Assembly (NCBI GenBank): GCA_022457065.1
Contig: JAJGBQ010000005.1
Location: 3,038,001-3,102,000 of the forward strand
DNA from: Curvularia sp. ZM96
Lineage: Eukaryota; Ascomycota; Dothideomycetes; Pleosporales; Pleosporaceae
Length of the DNA: 64,000 nucleotides
Direction of reading: 5' to 3'
Positions within the stretch are counted from its first letter, which is position 1, and each line of letters begins with the position of its first letter. Made by a program: the position numbers and the translations under genes. Of the stretch, positions 32,571-44,483 are shown piece after piece. Under the pieces are notes generated by a model. That model had not been told where the DNA came from. It saw only the letters and a list, made by a program, of their open reading frames with translations, and searched no databases.

Positions 32571-34802
32571 GGACGTTATACATGGATATCTGTGTGGATG
32601 TGGGGAGCCCGCGTCAATTTGTCTAGGGCCGCCATGATCAAACAACTTTTAAACTGGGTACTCCCGATGTCGGTATCCCCCATTGTCTGAACATTGCGTC
32701 ATGTTTGTCTTCTCCCGGAGACAAGCATCGTCCATACCGTCTCCAACTCTCCGACCCTGCAGGGCCTTTCAGGTGCCGCTGCATCCTCGGTGTCGCTTCG
32801 ATACAGGCTGGCATCTAGTGACTAGCTGGTGCGCTTACAATGACAATCGCATGATCTTACTTGGTCGCCCCGCACTTCAGCGTCTCTAGCCTTGTTCGAC
32901 TCGTGCAACCCACCACGACTGACGCAGGTTTCGCCTCTAGAACAAGGTAATCGACGTGCGGATCCGCGAAGTGTAGGAAAAGAGCTTGCCATTATCTCAT
33001 AGGACGGGGAATAACGCCTTCTTGGGTAGCCCCTAATTGAATATGGGATTTTCCAAAGCATACGTTACCCTGGTAGCATCGCGATTGCATGACGTTGGAA
33101 ACATCCCGTCTCCACTCTTACTGGCGATCACCACACCCGCGCATCGTGAATGTATGGCACAATCATCGCTCACTCTTCGATCGGTGATGCATTTCTTCGG
33201 CAATCATTCCCTCTATGCCTGACCTGGCGTAGCGAAAGAAGAAACGGCAAAAGGATTGAATCCATGTTGTCGAAAAAGCCTGATCACCCAAAGTTTGCGC
33301 AATCAATAAAGTAAATGGCGCCGCGTGCGCGTACTGTGAGAGTATACGTGCCTGCGCAGCCGTTTCTTCTTTACTTGTTTTGCCGTAGAAGCCAGAAGAA
33401 TAACCAAAAATAAAAGCAAGCGAAAAACAAACCCTTCCAGAATCGTACGATTATATGGCAAAAGAAAGTAAAGAAAAAAGGGAAGTGCTACAAGATCTCT
33501 GTGCTCTTTGACCCCTACTGGAACCGGCAAATGCAGCCGCCGTCCCCCAAAGTTTACCCCGCATATTCCTTCTTTCTTCTCCCCCACCTCACGTACGAAG
33601 ACACGGAAAACAAGGCTGTCGGAATAAGCCCGCAACTCATTGCCTTATTCATTCACACACGCACACACACATACCAACCCCGGCTCCTCTTCCCTATCTC
33701 ATCCTATCCACTCATACACACACCCTTGCCCATCCCTTTCCCTTTCCCCAACACCTCCCCCGCGCCATCTATCGATCCAATCAGATAGCCTGACGCGTTA
33801 AACCAACACCCTTCCCCCCAGGTATGTAGGACTACACTACTTCCCCATCTACTGTCACCTGCATACTCTAGTCCCTTCTATGCATGCGCTACACGCCACA
33901 TCACTTCTTTTCGTGTACAGTGTGCACATGTAGCGCGCGTGGGATGTGGCTGTGGCTCAGCAAGGGGGTGTGGGTTGTATAAATGAGGCTGACTGTCTTT
34001 TTTTTCCTTTTGTCCGAGGGGAGCAAGGGAAGGGAAGAGAAGGGAAGGGTGTGAGGATTACCGAGGGCGTGCGGATGGGGGATGGGCAAAAGGGATGGAT
34101 GGTGTGTGTGTGGGAAGGGGGAGAGATTGTTCAATTTGTAATGTCTCTCTCTGTGTGTATGTATGTATGTGCCTGGGTGTATGGGTGTGTGAAAATCGCC
34201 CCGCGTCAGAAAAAGTGACAAGGATAGAATTGGCCCTGGGCTTGGGACTTTCGCAAGGTCCTCCTCCCGTGTGTCTGGGTGAATTTAGGCTGTTATGTGA
34301 AGATCTGCTCTTTTATATTTTGAGTTGTGAGGATGGGTTTTAATATGAAACTTTGGTTACTATAGATAAGTGACACAAGGTATTCTGCCTTGTTCCATGC
34401 TGCAGATCCATAAGGTGGACGGACTAGATTAAAACACCCATATATCCCAAAACGAAGGCAAGGTACAGAGTAAAACCGAAAATATATATATCAATCCTAC
34501 GCTAACTGTGTGAGAGTCATTATGAAATATACGTGTACTTTGCTCGATGACCATCGATCCATACACTCGGTCAAGTAAAAAGAAAAACAAACAAATCCGA
34601 AACTTCATTACCCTACTCGCGTTTTTGCTCTGGAAGAGAGCGTGGTATCTCGAACAATTGATGGACAAAAAACAGCATAAAGCCAAACTGAGCAACAAAC
34701 CAAATCCAGCGTATGATCGTGGACATCTAGACCATATGCACTGCACACAAATCACCCATACATACTCGTCATCATGTCATAATATCATCACAACCCTCCC
34801 AC
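32571..34802. other. Long convergent intergenic region with low-complexity tracts
   Basis: About 2.2 kb between the 3' ends of KTI12 and the FacB-like gene. It is pyrimidine/CA-rich on the plus strand at about 33560-33790 (including cacacacgcacacacacat near 33653) and becomes purine/GT-rich at about 33965-34200 (gtgtgtatgtatgtatgtg near 34151). No gene supported; see findings. Confidence 0.45.
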
Positions 34803-37634
34803 CTACAATCCACAATATGTGCCATCAAGCCCAATGAGATTTGTAGCATCCTCATAATCACCCGGGATCATGATGCCTGGGTACAATTTATCGCTTCCAG
34901 GCGTAGATCCGTAGTCGCAAGCAGGGTTGTTGAATTCTTCTCCACTAGTCAAGCTCTCGTCGCTGAAGCTGAGAACGCTTTGGGGCGGCGGGGCCTCTGA
35001 GGCATAGCTGCTCCAGTTCCAGACGTTTGGCGACCATGTTGCGTTACTTTCTGTAGTAGCAGACACGGGTGTGACGTCGAGCAGAGCATCAGCTGGTGGG
35101 CCACCATAGATGGTATCGTAGATGTTTGTTTGGCCGTTGTCTAGTGATGAGAGAAGACGCTCCCAGTCTGATGGTGAGACTTCAGACTTGATAGCCTGGT
35201 TGTTGTTTGGAAGCGTATAGCTGGCTAGTGGATCGATGGGAAACGACATGTAGTCAATGTTGCGTTGCTGCTGCTGACTGGCAGACTGACTTGGGTGGCG
35301 CTTGTTTGGCATTGAGAAGGATGCACGGTGGGATAACGGGCTCAAGGTTGGTTCTGAGCGGGCGGTTGGGGGTTCCGATCGTATTGACGACAAACTTGTG
35401 GACGAGTGATTGGGATGAGAGCCTACGTGTGGCGAAAGGGCAGGAAGCGTTGCACGGCGTGGTTCTTGGGTGTTGGCCCGATTAGCCTTTAAGGCGCCTG
35501 GGGAGAAGCGTGCTGCCAGTGTCTTGAGTGACTTTTGTGTCGCTCGGAAGGCATCCAGGGGTGCGCCCATGTTGTGGTCTGAGTTGTGCCGCGAAAGAGA
35601 CGGCGCTGGCATCTGCTCCACGCGGGGTACAGCTACGATGCCACAGCCTATGCGGCGGAACTCTGTGTAGCCGGCAGCGTTTCCGCGCTCAAGCATATCC
35701 ATGACGGAGCAAACAAGGCGATTGCTGTCCTTCATGAGCTTGCCTTCACGGGCAAGACTGAGGGTCTGGAAGAGCAGGCCAAAGCCGGCTTGCACAAGGA
35801 CCTCATTGCGGTTGAGACAGAAGGAGAAGCTGAGTTTGCGTTCGTCGAGGAGCTCAACGATTTGCACGATGTGTTTGCAGGCATCACCAACAGCTACCAC
35901 AGCTGAAGAGGCCTTGTCTCCAAGGTTGGCAATTACTGCTGGACGGTACAACAGCGTTCTGATGTGGTGGTAGGCAAGAGACTGGTCTTGTAAGTACTTG
36001 AATACGTAGCACCATGTGGACTGTGCTTACCAAAATAGGTGAGCGGCTACTGGTAACGTTGGTGCTCGGCTTGTCTTGAGCAAACGTGAGCTTGAGGTGC
36101 GGTGCAAGGTTGGTCTGCCAATCCTCTAGCTCATCCGCCAGGGTCGCGATGGTGCGGAATGAGATGTCATGTGATGTCGATCCCGGATACAGTTCCGTGA
36201 GGACCTTGGACAGGATGCGTGACAGGCGGAAGAGTGCTAGCGCACTGGAGACCTTGGTGTACTCGCCGGGCAAGGTCGGCAGAAAGCCCTTCTCTGTGAC
36301 GTATTCGTCATCGGCGTCGACCGGGTACTCACAGTGCACATCCTCCTCGCGGATCAGCGTCGGAAGGCCAATGTGTGCAGCGGAAAGACTATAGGGGGGA
36401 TCAGCGCTGTGAAGGTGGATACTCGGTCGCACAATACGTACCAGTCAACGGTGTAGAGTGACCAAAACGTCTTCTTGCGAGTTTCACACGTCAGTGCGTC
36501 GAGAGCGAAGCGCTTCTGGGACTGATGTAAGCCAAGGCGTTGGGATAGGCCAATAGCCAAGCCCTTGTATTTGAGCAGCCGAGAGTAATCAGCTCTCAGG
36601 AGGCAGAAGATCTGAGCAAGAACAAGACACTGAAGGGTTGCTACATCGTTGTCCATCAAGAAGCTGTCAACTGCGCTCTGCCACTGGGCTTCAAAGGAAT
36701 CAACATCTTGGCCATCACGAGGCTGTAAGGTGTTAGTTTGTGACCAAGCATGCGACAGGGAGTGATACGTACGTCACTCGAAAGTGCAGCGATTCCGAAT
36801 ACGAGGTTAAGCTGTGCGATGGACTTTTTGTCGGTCATAGTGTCTGGGCTAGCAACATACTGCTCGTATAGAGATAGGAAGGTTGGTCGGTGGAGGATTG
36901 GGAACAAAGGTGCCCACTCCTGAAAGAAGATGTTGATCATCTGGTCCGAGACCAAGCGAGGAGGGGCCTTGAAAGACACAGTCCGTTTAGACTGAGTTGC
37001 GGCTGGCTTTGCACCTGCGCCGAAGAAGACGCCAGAGTCAACATCAGTTGAGAGTCTGCCTGCTTCTTGTGCTTTTTGCTTAAAGGCCTCTGCGAAGTGT
37101 TAGACATAACGTGCCGCCAGAGAGGGAGTAGAGTGCCATACCGACAAGTGTTCGCCCGGCTGAATTGCCTACAAAGTAGGAATCATGGTTTGAGTCGTCG
37201 AGTAGATGTGGCGTCTGCTGTACCTTGAACGTATCGTCCTTCTCTTGTGACTCATCACGGCCCTCAGGGGAGGCCGGGGAATGTGGTGATGACCGTTTTG
37301 CGAAAGACTGTGATGCTGGAGAATGCGAGTGGATACGCGATAGCATGTCGATCTTCGCGTCCTTTTCGTCGAGTAGTTCCTTGAGTTCGCGGACTTCGCC
37401 TTCTAAAGCGCGGACACGTTCTTCCAACGACTCGGTGTATCCCCTGGGAAAAGCGCGGCGGCTGAGCTTGTCGCTCGTCTTGCACTCGAATCCGACGTTT
37501 GTGCATTGGGTGCAGCTGGGGCGGATGCCGTCGCATCGTATCTTTTTGGAGCGACAACGATCGCAGGCTTGGGCGATGCGGCTCTGGCAGCTTGAGCCGA
37601 CTTTGATGACCTTCATAGGCAAGATTCCAGGCAT
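34803..37634 (-). CDS. facB: FacB/Cat8-type Zn2Cys6 activator of acetate/gluconeogenic genes
   Basis: Exons 37634-37142, 37089-36773, 36722-36442, 36388-36031 and 35981-34803 give 875 aa, close to Aspergillus FacB. The zinc cluster Cys 24, 27, 34, 41, 44 and 51 (ACDRCRSKKIRCDGIRP) is followed by SRRAFPRGYTESLEERVRAL and a leucine-type coiled coil, the FacB/Cat8 hallmark. The middle homology region has EWAPLFPILHRPTFLSLYE, LGLHQSQKRFALD and EEDVHCEYPVDADDEYVTEK. The C-terminal part is Ser/Pro-rich and acidic, a likely activation region. In Aspergillus and Neurospora such factors switch on acetyl-CoA synthetase, the glyoxylate cycle and gluconeogenesis when glucose is absent. The last intron has two AG acceptors five bases apart; only the second keeps SPIL-SLAYHHIRTLLYRP in frame. 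Confidence 0.92.
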
Positions 37635-39148
37635 GGTGGCGATCCTGGTCGGCTTTCGCGCGTCGTGGAAGTCGTGATGGTACTGTTTGTTGCAGGCCCT
37701 ATGGGCGGTCCGCTAATGGGTAGAGTTGCGTCCTGTCATCCGGTGGTCCTGGGTTGGCGGAGGGCGCGTGCTCTGCAAAATCCAGGTGACCGTTTTTTGT
37801 CGTTGTCGTTGTCTCCGTCGTCGCTAGTGTCTTCGAAAGACGTATATTATTGCTGCAGTGTAGCGGCAGCCGGCGGATAAAGTCGAGGGGAGCGGATGCG
37901 CAGATTGACGAGGGGGTAAAAGGTGGGCGGAAGAATCGGGGCGGGCTGGCAAATGTATTGACCAAGCTGCGCTGCCACATGCCACCCTGGCCTAGCGGGA
38001 TCCGGGGGAATTTGTGGGCAAAAGGCGGGGGCGGAAAGGCGCCATTCCATCAGGCCACAGACGAGCAGCGTGATTCTCGCCGATACATTTTCGCCCATCG
38101 CTGGACCCTAAACCTTAACCATGGCTTGCTGCAATCAGCTTGCGGGGTCGCCTGCAGCTTGTCAGAACTACGACGGCCGTTCTCGGCGGGCCCTAGCACG
38201 CCTGATGAGCTTTAACAACTGGGGATATCTGGAGCTACAGTCTCAGAACATCAAGGGCGCCAGCCCCTGGTACACTCGTTATAATCTCTCCCAATCATCT
38301 GCCTTATGATGCCCTGGACCCGCGTCATCCTGGCTGTATTCGAAAATCGTCTTTGCGTATGTAAGGCATAGCGCAAGGAGCCTCTCGCTAAGAGGCACGC
38401 CTCATTCGCTGCTCGTACGAGTACTTGCTGCATACACCTACTCATTGTACCCTGCGAGTTGCTTGCCCTCGGACTTCATCCAAGCAAATCAGCGTGGCCT
38501 CGAGTCGCCCTAGCACCGTTCCAGAAGAACGTTGCTGGGTACACAACGTGGCAAGCGGCTCATTCAGTCAAGCTTCCTAACCATGTAGCCGATCAGTTAT
38601 CTTAGCTTTGTGGAGAAGACTTGAGGCATGTCTTTGATTGGTGTCAGGCAGCTGATCTCTACTCAACATACGACATGGCGTGATATTACCAACTGTGCGT
38701 GCCGTATGCATGTTAACAGCACTCTATGTAAGTGCTGACATTACAACAATCAACAGCGGCGCACCAACTGCCCGTGAATATGCACCCAGGAGGATCAAGA
38801 GGGCCGGAGTACGTGGCAGAAATACTTTGCTTCTCCCAGGGTTGTTTGAGGGACGCTGTTGCTACTGTGTGATGTCTCACCAGGTGTAGGACCACTCCGC
38901 TGCCAAATACATGCACGCTACAAGTTGAGTGGCATTAGTACGGCTCTCGGGTGCTTAAGAAAAATCAACTTCCTCTTCCCCCTCTTCCTCCTGTTCGTCC
39001 AAGCCCAGGTAGTGTACGACGATCGGTGAGTCTAGCAATTTGGCTTTCTGTGGTTCGTGTCAGTAACCGTCACTACTGGTTGCACAGGGCAGCTGCAGGA
39101 ACGCGGTCGCCACGTGTGGCCGATCAAGCGCAAGTTGCCGACATGGTG
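37635..39148. other. Intergenic upstream of the FacB-like gene
   Basis: About 1.5 kb. The 37.64-38.0 kb part is the probable leader and promoter of the FacB-like gene. The rest has only overlapping short ORFs, and the 3' UTR or a last exon of the SET gene may extend into 39.0-39.15 kb. Confidence 0.4.
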
Positions 39149-40695
39149 CTAACATGCACTCTGCAAAAAGGGCGGTGAAGGGTGCATGCTGGAAAAGGAC
39201 CATGGAATCATTTGTTTCAAGCATGCAGGGGGAGGAAAAGTTGCTCTTACTTGTTCGTCAAAAGCAGCCGCAGCACGCTGGAGCAAGTCCAGCTCTAAGC
39301 TTCGGAGTCGCTCCGACAGTCGCCACGGCGTTTCTCGAACAGTAGTCTCGCGCTTGACAACTTTGGTCTCTTGGAGCATCTCGATCTGCGCGTCGATGCG
39401 GTTCTGCAGGAGGACTGTCGCGCGCAACTTGAAGACGTCCCAAGTTTCTTCTTTTTCCAGGTGATGGCGTAGTTTTGAAGTATCCAACTCACCCTCCTTC
39501 CAAAAACTCTGGATATCCCTCTTACCGTCGGTGGTTTGTCTAATTTTGAAATCTAACCCATCTTCTTCGTTTACTACGACAAGCCATATGAAGTCTCCTT
39601 CCCAGTCTATGGCGCCATCCTTTTCGAAGATGCGAAAGCCTGGCGCTTCAGTTGATACGTACATCTTTGCAGGTCTTAAAGGATCATCATCTGGAATCTC
39701 AAGGTCCAGAAACAGGACTTTCGCGGATGTCATTCCATCTTCGAGGAATCCGTATGAGAAGATATTTTCACATGCGCCTTTGTCGTCACCATACCTACAG
39801 TCGTTAGCACAGCATACTGATTCGTTCACTGCGACGCACGTGATTGTCACCTCGCCGCCTTGTTCGATTGTTTTCCCCTCTCGGAGTAGAAGCAAGCCAT
39901 TTCCGTCACCATCCGTCTCATACAAGGCGGCGGTTGCATCGCCTGATGCGTGATTGGCCATGTCGACGCATGGCATCATGCAATCGCCGGTGCCTGGAAA
40001 CTCTAGTGCTCGAGATCTGTACATGGCATCGACACGCATCCAGTCATCGAAAGTGAGCATTCCATTGTTCTCGTCCCACCAGTACTTTTTGCACCAGGGA
40101 ATAGACTCGGTAGCAGTGCGCAGGTTCTCGAATTCGCGCAGTAAACTGTTGAGCTTTGCGCCAACCGCAGGCTTGAGCGTTGTTCCGACTAGAAGCTCCC
40201 GCTCCTCCTCAGTCCATAAGGTGGGGAGCAGCTCGTCTGGAAGGAATTTGATGTACTCTGTGAGAGGGTTTAGCACGCCCACATCCTTTGTATCAGGACA
40301 GCAGATAGTAGCCTGGAGAAGCAAGAAGGAGAGCACGGCGCCTCGTGTTGTCTGCGAAGCGTTACTATCACGAGTTGTTCATGGGCTAGCAGTCTACCAC
40401 GCACCCTTCCGAAGTCTCCAAGGGCTTCAAGAAGATGAAACAACTGGTGGTCCGACTTGGCAAGCAGGTCTATGTTTTGACGAGAGATGATCAACTCTTT
40501 GGGCACTATGAGGAGAGGTCCAACATTGCTTCCTTGGAGGGTGTGCTCAGCGATGACGGTCGATCCTCTCTCCTCGTAACCAGGCAGGGGTCCAATTTTG
40601 ACATTGTTGAATTTGATGCCGTTAAAAGTAGCCCAAGTAGGCAATGCATCGATGGGCCGTTTGAGCCACCCTTCGTTTCTGCCTCTTCGTATCAT
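39149..40695 (-). CDS. SET-domain protein methyltransferase (Rubisco-LSMT/SETD3-like class)
   Basis: Exons 40695-40405, 40351-39840 and 39794-39149 give 482 aa. Class VII-type SET proteins methylate lysine or histidine on non-histone targets. The N-terminal SET part reads ERGSTVIAEHTLQGSNVGPL and LLIVPKELIIS. The C-terminal SET part has CVDMANHA, GGEVTITYGDDKGACENIFS and YGFLED, with the conserved N-H and Y-G-D residues. A substrate-binding-like region with RLRSLELDLLQRA follows. The 45-nt intron 39839-39795 is in frame and stop-free; removing it restores TITYGDD. The C-terminus is unsettled: a GTAAGA donor lies after the codons for FDEQ, and splicing to TTCCAG would give a different, longer tail. 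Start taken at the only suitable ATG, 40695. Confidence 0.82.
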
Positions 40696-41659
40696 TTCCG
40701 CCAGGCGAGCGTTTTTGCCCGAGTGCGGTGAAGGTTGCTTGGATGAAGTGTGGGGGGTGTTGTGGTAGGGGTTGTCAGGCGATGTTCTTGATGCATAGCG
40801 CACGTGATCCAGGACGGCTAGGCACCTTATCGATACCACACGTCAAATGTACCTTCCCAGACAACGGCAGTCAACCTTAATTGTATTACGAATGCGACTA
40901 TTTGCAAACAAGACAAGGCCATTACCGGCGTGCAAGCTAGCCGGCCCAGGCCAAGATGAGATGGTTGCGTATGCCGGACACACTTGTTGTTGTTACTGCC
41001 ATCACTATGGCAGCGGAGGCATGTCTGTAATTACGGCATGGCTCGAGACGCCGACAAGCGGTGGCACTGGACCCTGTGAGGTCATGCGTACAGAGCGACA
41101 GCTGCAGGGAGATGAGAGATGGTGTTGGTTTCCCAAGAGACGAGAGCGGCCCAGGCCGAGACGATGCAGGCCACGAGTGGCCAGCAAAGCGGTGCATGAG
41201 CCGGAGCACAACAACGGGCCCTGCGGCGGATACGCAGTAGGGGCGGACGTCCAGCTCGAGCCTTGTTGTGATGGCGCTCGGGCCCCTAGGCTCGCAGTTG
41301 TTGTGATGCTGTTGGCGGGCGTCGAAACCAGCGAGTGGAGCTAGTGGGCGAGTCCGTGCGCCAGTAAACAACAACAACATAGACATGCTGCTTAAACTTG
41401 CTACCACTTCCGCACGTCGGCCATCTTTACCATTATTCCTTAACCCAGACCGCAGCAGGAACAGCAGACGGCCAGCCCGCCGCCACGCCGCCAGCCTCTC
41501 CACCACAGCTCCCCTCTCCCACTCCGGCTCTCCGCTGCGTCGCGCTGCCGACATCGCTGCTTTCGTCCCAACACCCCGTGCGCAGTGCCTCGTCGGTCGT
41601 CGGTCGTCGCTTCCCCAGCTGGAAGACACAAGCACTTTGAGAGTCGCAGCTTCCGCTTC
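40696..41659. promoter_or_regulatory. Divergent promoter region, SET gene / CDC14
   Basis: 964 bp between divergent start codons. The CDC14 side ends in a C-rich leader (41400-41655). Opposed ORFs at 40847-41344 (+) and 40937-41875 (-) overlap each other and have no motif, so they are treated as shadows. An ATG at 41385 opens a frame that overlaps the CDC14 start; see findings. Confidence 0.45.
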
Positions 41660-43712
41660 ATGTCCTCTCCCCGCGAGCGAGTCTCCAAAATGCCGCGCGC
41701 GTCCGCCACCAGCTACGGCCAGGTCATCGAGGTGAGAGCACAACAACCGCCAAAACAAACCACCATTGGGACTCGTGCTGATCCATCCGCCCTCTAGTAC
41801 ATCCAGGACCGCCTCTACCTGGCCTCGTACACGTATGCTCCAGATGCCAACACGCCCTTCCCCTACCCCAAGCACTCGCAGTCGCCGTCGAAGCGCTCAT
41901 CGCGCGCACATGGCGGCCCTACCGTCTCCGCCCACAAGGCACTGCCCCCCGTTTACTTCAGCATCGACAAGACGCTGCTGTACAACGCCTTCCACGGCGA
42001 CTTTGGCCCGCTGCACATTGGTCACTTGTACCGATTCGCTGTCCAGCTGCACGAAGTCCTAGGCGATCCTGCCAACGAGGACCGCGCAGTCGTTTTCTGG
42101 AGCAACGCCGACTCGCGGAGTAAGATCACTCCACCATTGCCGCTTTTGCGCCCCTATTGACATGCTTAGGTCGCGCAAACGCTGCCTGCATCCTGGCATG
42201 CTACATGGTCCTCATCCAGTCATGGCCGCCTCATCTTGCCCTGGCACCCATTGCCCAGATGGACCCCCCCTGCATGCCCTTCCGCGACGCCGGCTACAGC
42301 CAGGCCGACTATGTTCTCAACATTCAGGACGTCATCTACGGTGTGTGGAAGGCTAAGGAGGAAGGCCTCTGTGGACTTAAGGACTTCAGTCTGGAGGAGT
42401 ATGTGACCCACTCCTACGGCCACTGATTGCTGCTAACCCGGTCAGGTACGAAAAGTACGAGCGCGTAGACATGGGAGACTTCAACTGGATCACCCCCGAC
42501 TTCCTTGCATTTGCCTCGCCGCAACAAAAACCCACCCACGAGATCCCTACCTCTTCGCCCATGTATGCCACACTTCCTTCTAACATCGCCGAGGTCCAAA
42601 GATCCGACCTTCCCAGCCCCTTCAAGAACGTGCTTTCGCATTTCTGCGCGCGCAACATCGGCCTCGTCGTTCGCCTGAACTCGGAGCTGTATTCTTCTAC
42701 ATACTTCACCAAGCTTGGCATTCAACATCTCAACATGATCTTTGACGATGGAACATGTCCACCCCTATCACTAGTCCGCAAGTTCGTCAACCTTGCGCAC
42801 GAGATGATTACGGTACAAAAGCGAGGCATCGCCGTTCACTGCAAAGCTGGTCTGGGCCGAACTGGTTGCCTCATTGGAGCATACCTGATCTACAAGCACG
42901 GCTTCACCGCGAACGAAATCATTGCCTACATGCGCTTCATGCGCCCAGGAATGGTTGTTGGTCCTCAGCAGCACTGGCTTCACTTGAACCAGGGCACTTT
43001 CCGAGAGTGGTGGTACGAGGACACCATGAAGGCCAAGTATGCTCAAATGGTGCCTTCCACGCCCACAAAGTCACCGCACAAGCAACGCCTTGCTAGCAAC
43101 GGGCAAACCTTCACTCCGCCCAATGGATCACAGAAGCGCGCAGCCCTGGGCGAGATTGAGTCGAACGAGCGAAGCAACTCGGGACACATTGGTGTACTAG
43201 AAGACAACCTGCCGGCTCCGACACCAGGACAGCCGCGAAAGACTAGCAAGCTTTACGGCAACGGATCGCGACAATCGCCCCAGCGTATCGACGAGAACGA
43301 GCCATTCACAAAGTCGCACACAGAGGTCAGGGCAGAGATTACACGCTTTGATGGAGAGTCAGACGAGGAGTTCCACCTGCGCCAGATCGCACGGCGAACA
43401 TCGTCGCGTTCACCTGCACGCTCACCTACCTTGAAGGACAAGCAGCGCCGCGCCTTCAGCACCACCTCGGTCATCCAGACTTCAGTGACACATACCTCTT
43501 TTGGCTACGGCGAAGAGAGTGACCTCGAGAACACGGCACCAGCCGGTGCGCGACCAAAGACGCCCAAGGACAAGAGCGGCAATGGTAGCATCAGCATGAC
43601 CAAGGTCCGCTCGAGCCCTTCACGGCGAAGCACAGACGGCAAGTCTGGTGTGCGGAAAACCAGCGGCCGCGTTGGTAGCGTGGGCAATGCCATCTCACGA
43701 ACCAAGGCATAA
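41660..43712 (+). CDS. CDC14: Dual-specificity phosphatase CDC14
   Basis: Exons 41660-41731, 41798-42119, 42170-42398 and 42446-43712 give 629 aa. CDC14 dephosphorylates Cdk sites (Ser-Pro) and acts in mitotic exit, cytokinesis and, in filamentous fungi, septation and sporulation. The N-terminal domain reads YGQVIEYIQDRLYLASYTY across intron 1. The catalytic domain contains VHCKAGLGRTGCLIGAY, with nucleophile Cys about 340 and Arg 346, and QQHWLHLNQGTFREWW. The C-terminal 230 residues are disordered, Ser/Pro/Arg-rich, and carry Ser/Thr-Pro sites for Cdk control. All junctions keep frame and motif (DSRSRANAAC, LEEYEKYERVD). An ATG at 41690 within exon 1 is an alternative start. Confidence 0.95.
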
Positions 43713-44378
43713 AGAACGTTTCTGGATTTCAACTTCTGAGTCTCCATCTTCATTACACGGAGTTTCTAGCATGGCGCCTTGGGACACACGACATTTGTTA
43801 CGATTGTGCTCGCTTCGTTTTCTGTCCAAGTCAATTCCTCGTCCATCAGCATGCCGTCGGGCCCGGCACTGCAAATGTTTTTATGGGAGTCGGCGTTTCT
43901 GGATAGGCTAATATGTGTGCATATTGGTCTTTGGGATATCTCTCTCTGCTTGAACACTTGGTTGGGTGTGGCGTACGGAGTGTTTATTTTCTTCTTCTTC
44001 GACTTCACTTTTTCTACTGTCTCGTCACCGGCCACAGGTTCTTGCACGGTTTTACTGTAGTCTTGTCCCTTTTCGCGGTCATATAGCTGCGGATGTGTTC
44101 ATGACGTGTATGAGTTAATGATGAGCGTAATCTCAACTATTCAAAAGAAACGTTTCTCTAGCTTGATATGATCTTTGTGTGATGTGTAGTAGTTTGGGTG
44201 ATGATGTGCTAGCAAAAACATATCAAGGGTGGCCACAGTACAGAATGTATAGCCCGCTCGAAATCCATATCACATGGTCGATGGATCACGTGACCCTAGC
44301 TTGCTCCACCAAAAAATCTCAACTTCTCCACCACCACATACTGAAGACCTAGGACAATAGGTCCTTCCATCTCATCTA
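43713..44378. other. CDC14 3' UTR and spacer
   Basis: About 670 bp holding the CDC14 3' UTR. Short opposed ORFs at 43766-44060 look random. A run of T (about 44300-44320, on the minus strand) lies just downstream of the tRNA gene and could act as its polymerase III terminator (caaaaaatc on the plus strand at 44311-44319). Confidence 0.45.
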
Positions 44379-44483
44379 CGACCAGCACGGGACTCGAACC
44401 CGCAACCTTGGCCTTTGGAGTTCTGCAGCTTTGGGGCCACATCACTATAGGAGGGCCACGCGCTACCATTGCGCCAACCGGCC
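44379..44483 (-). tRNA. tRNA-Arg(CCU) with a 33-nt intron
   Basis: Read on the minus strand, the gene folds into a full cloverleaf. The acceptor stem is GGCCGGT/GCTGGTC with G discriminator, the D arm GCGC-AATGGTA-GCGC, the anticodon stem TGGCC/GGCCA, a 5-nt variable loop, and the T arm GCGGG-TTCGAGT-CCCGT. Mature length is 72 nt. With the canonical intron position after base 37, exons are 44483-44448 and 44414-44379, the intron is 44447-44415, the loop is CTCCTAA and the anticodon is CCU (Arg, AGG codons). The G discriminator and overall shape fit Arg better than Trp. A-box and B-box promoter sequences are internal. CTCC is repeated at the intron ends, so a shifted excision would give CCA; see findings. 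Confidence 0.9.

Noticed and set aside
40937..41875. 312-codon minus-strand ORF opposite the CDC14 5' region
   Set aside because: It has no ATG-linked domain, overlaps CDC14 exons and another opposed ORF, and its Arg/Ala/Gly composition reflects the GC-rich complement of coding and leader sequence.
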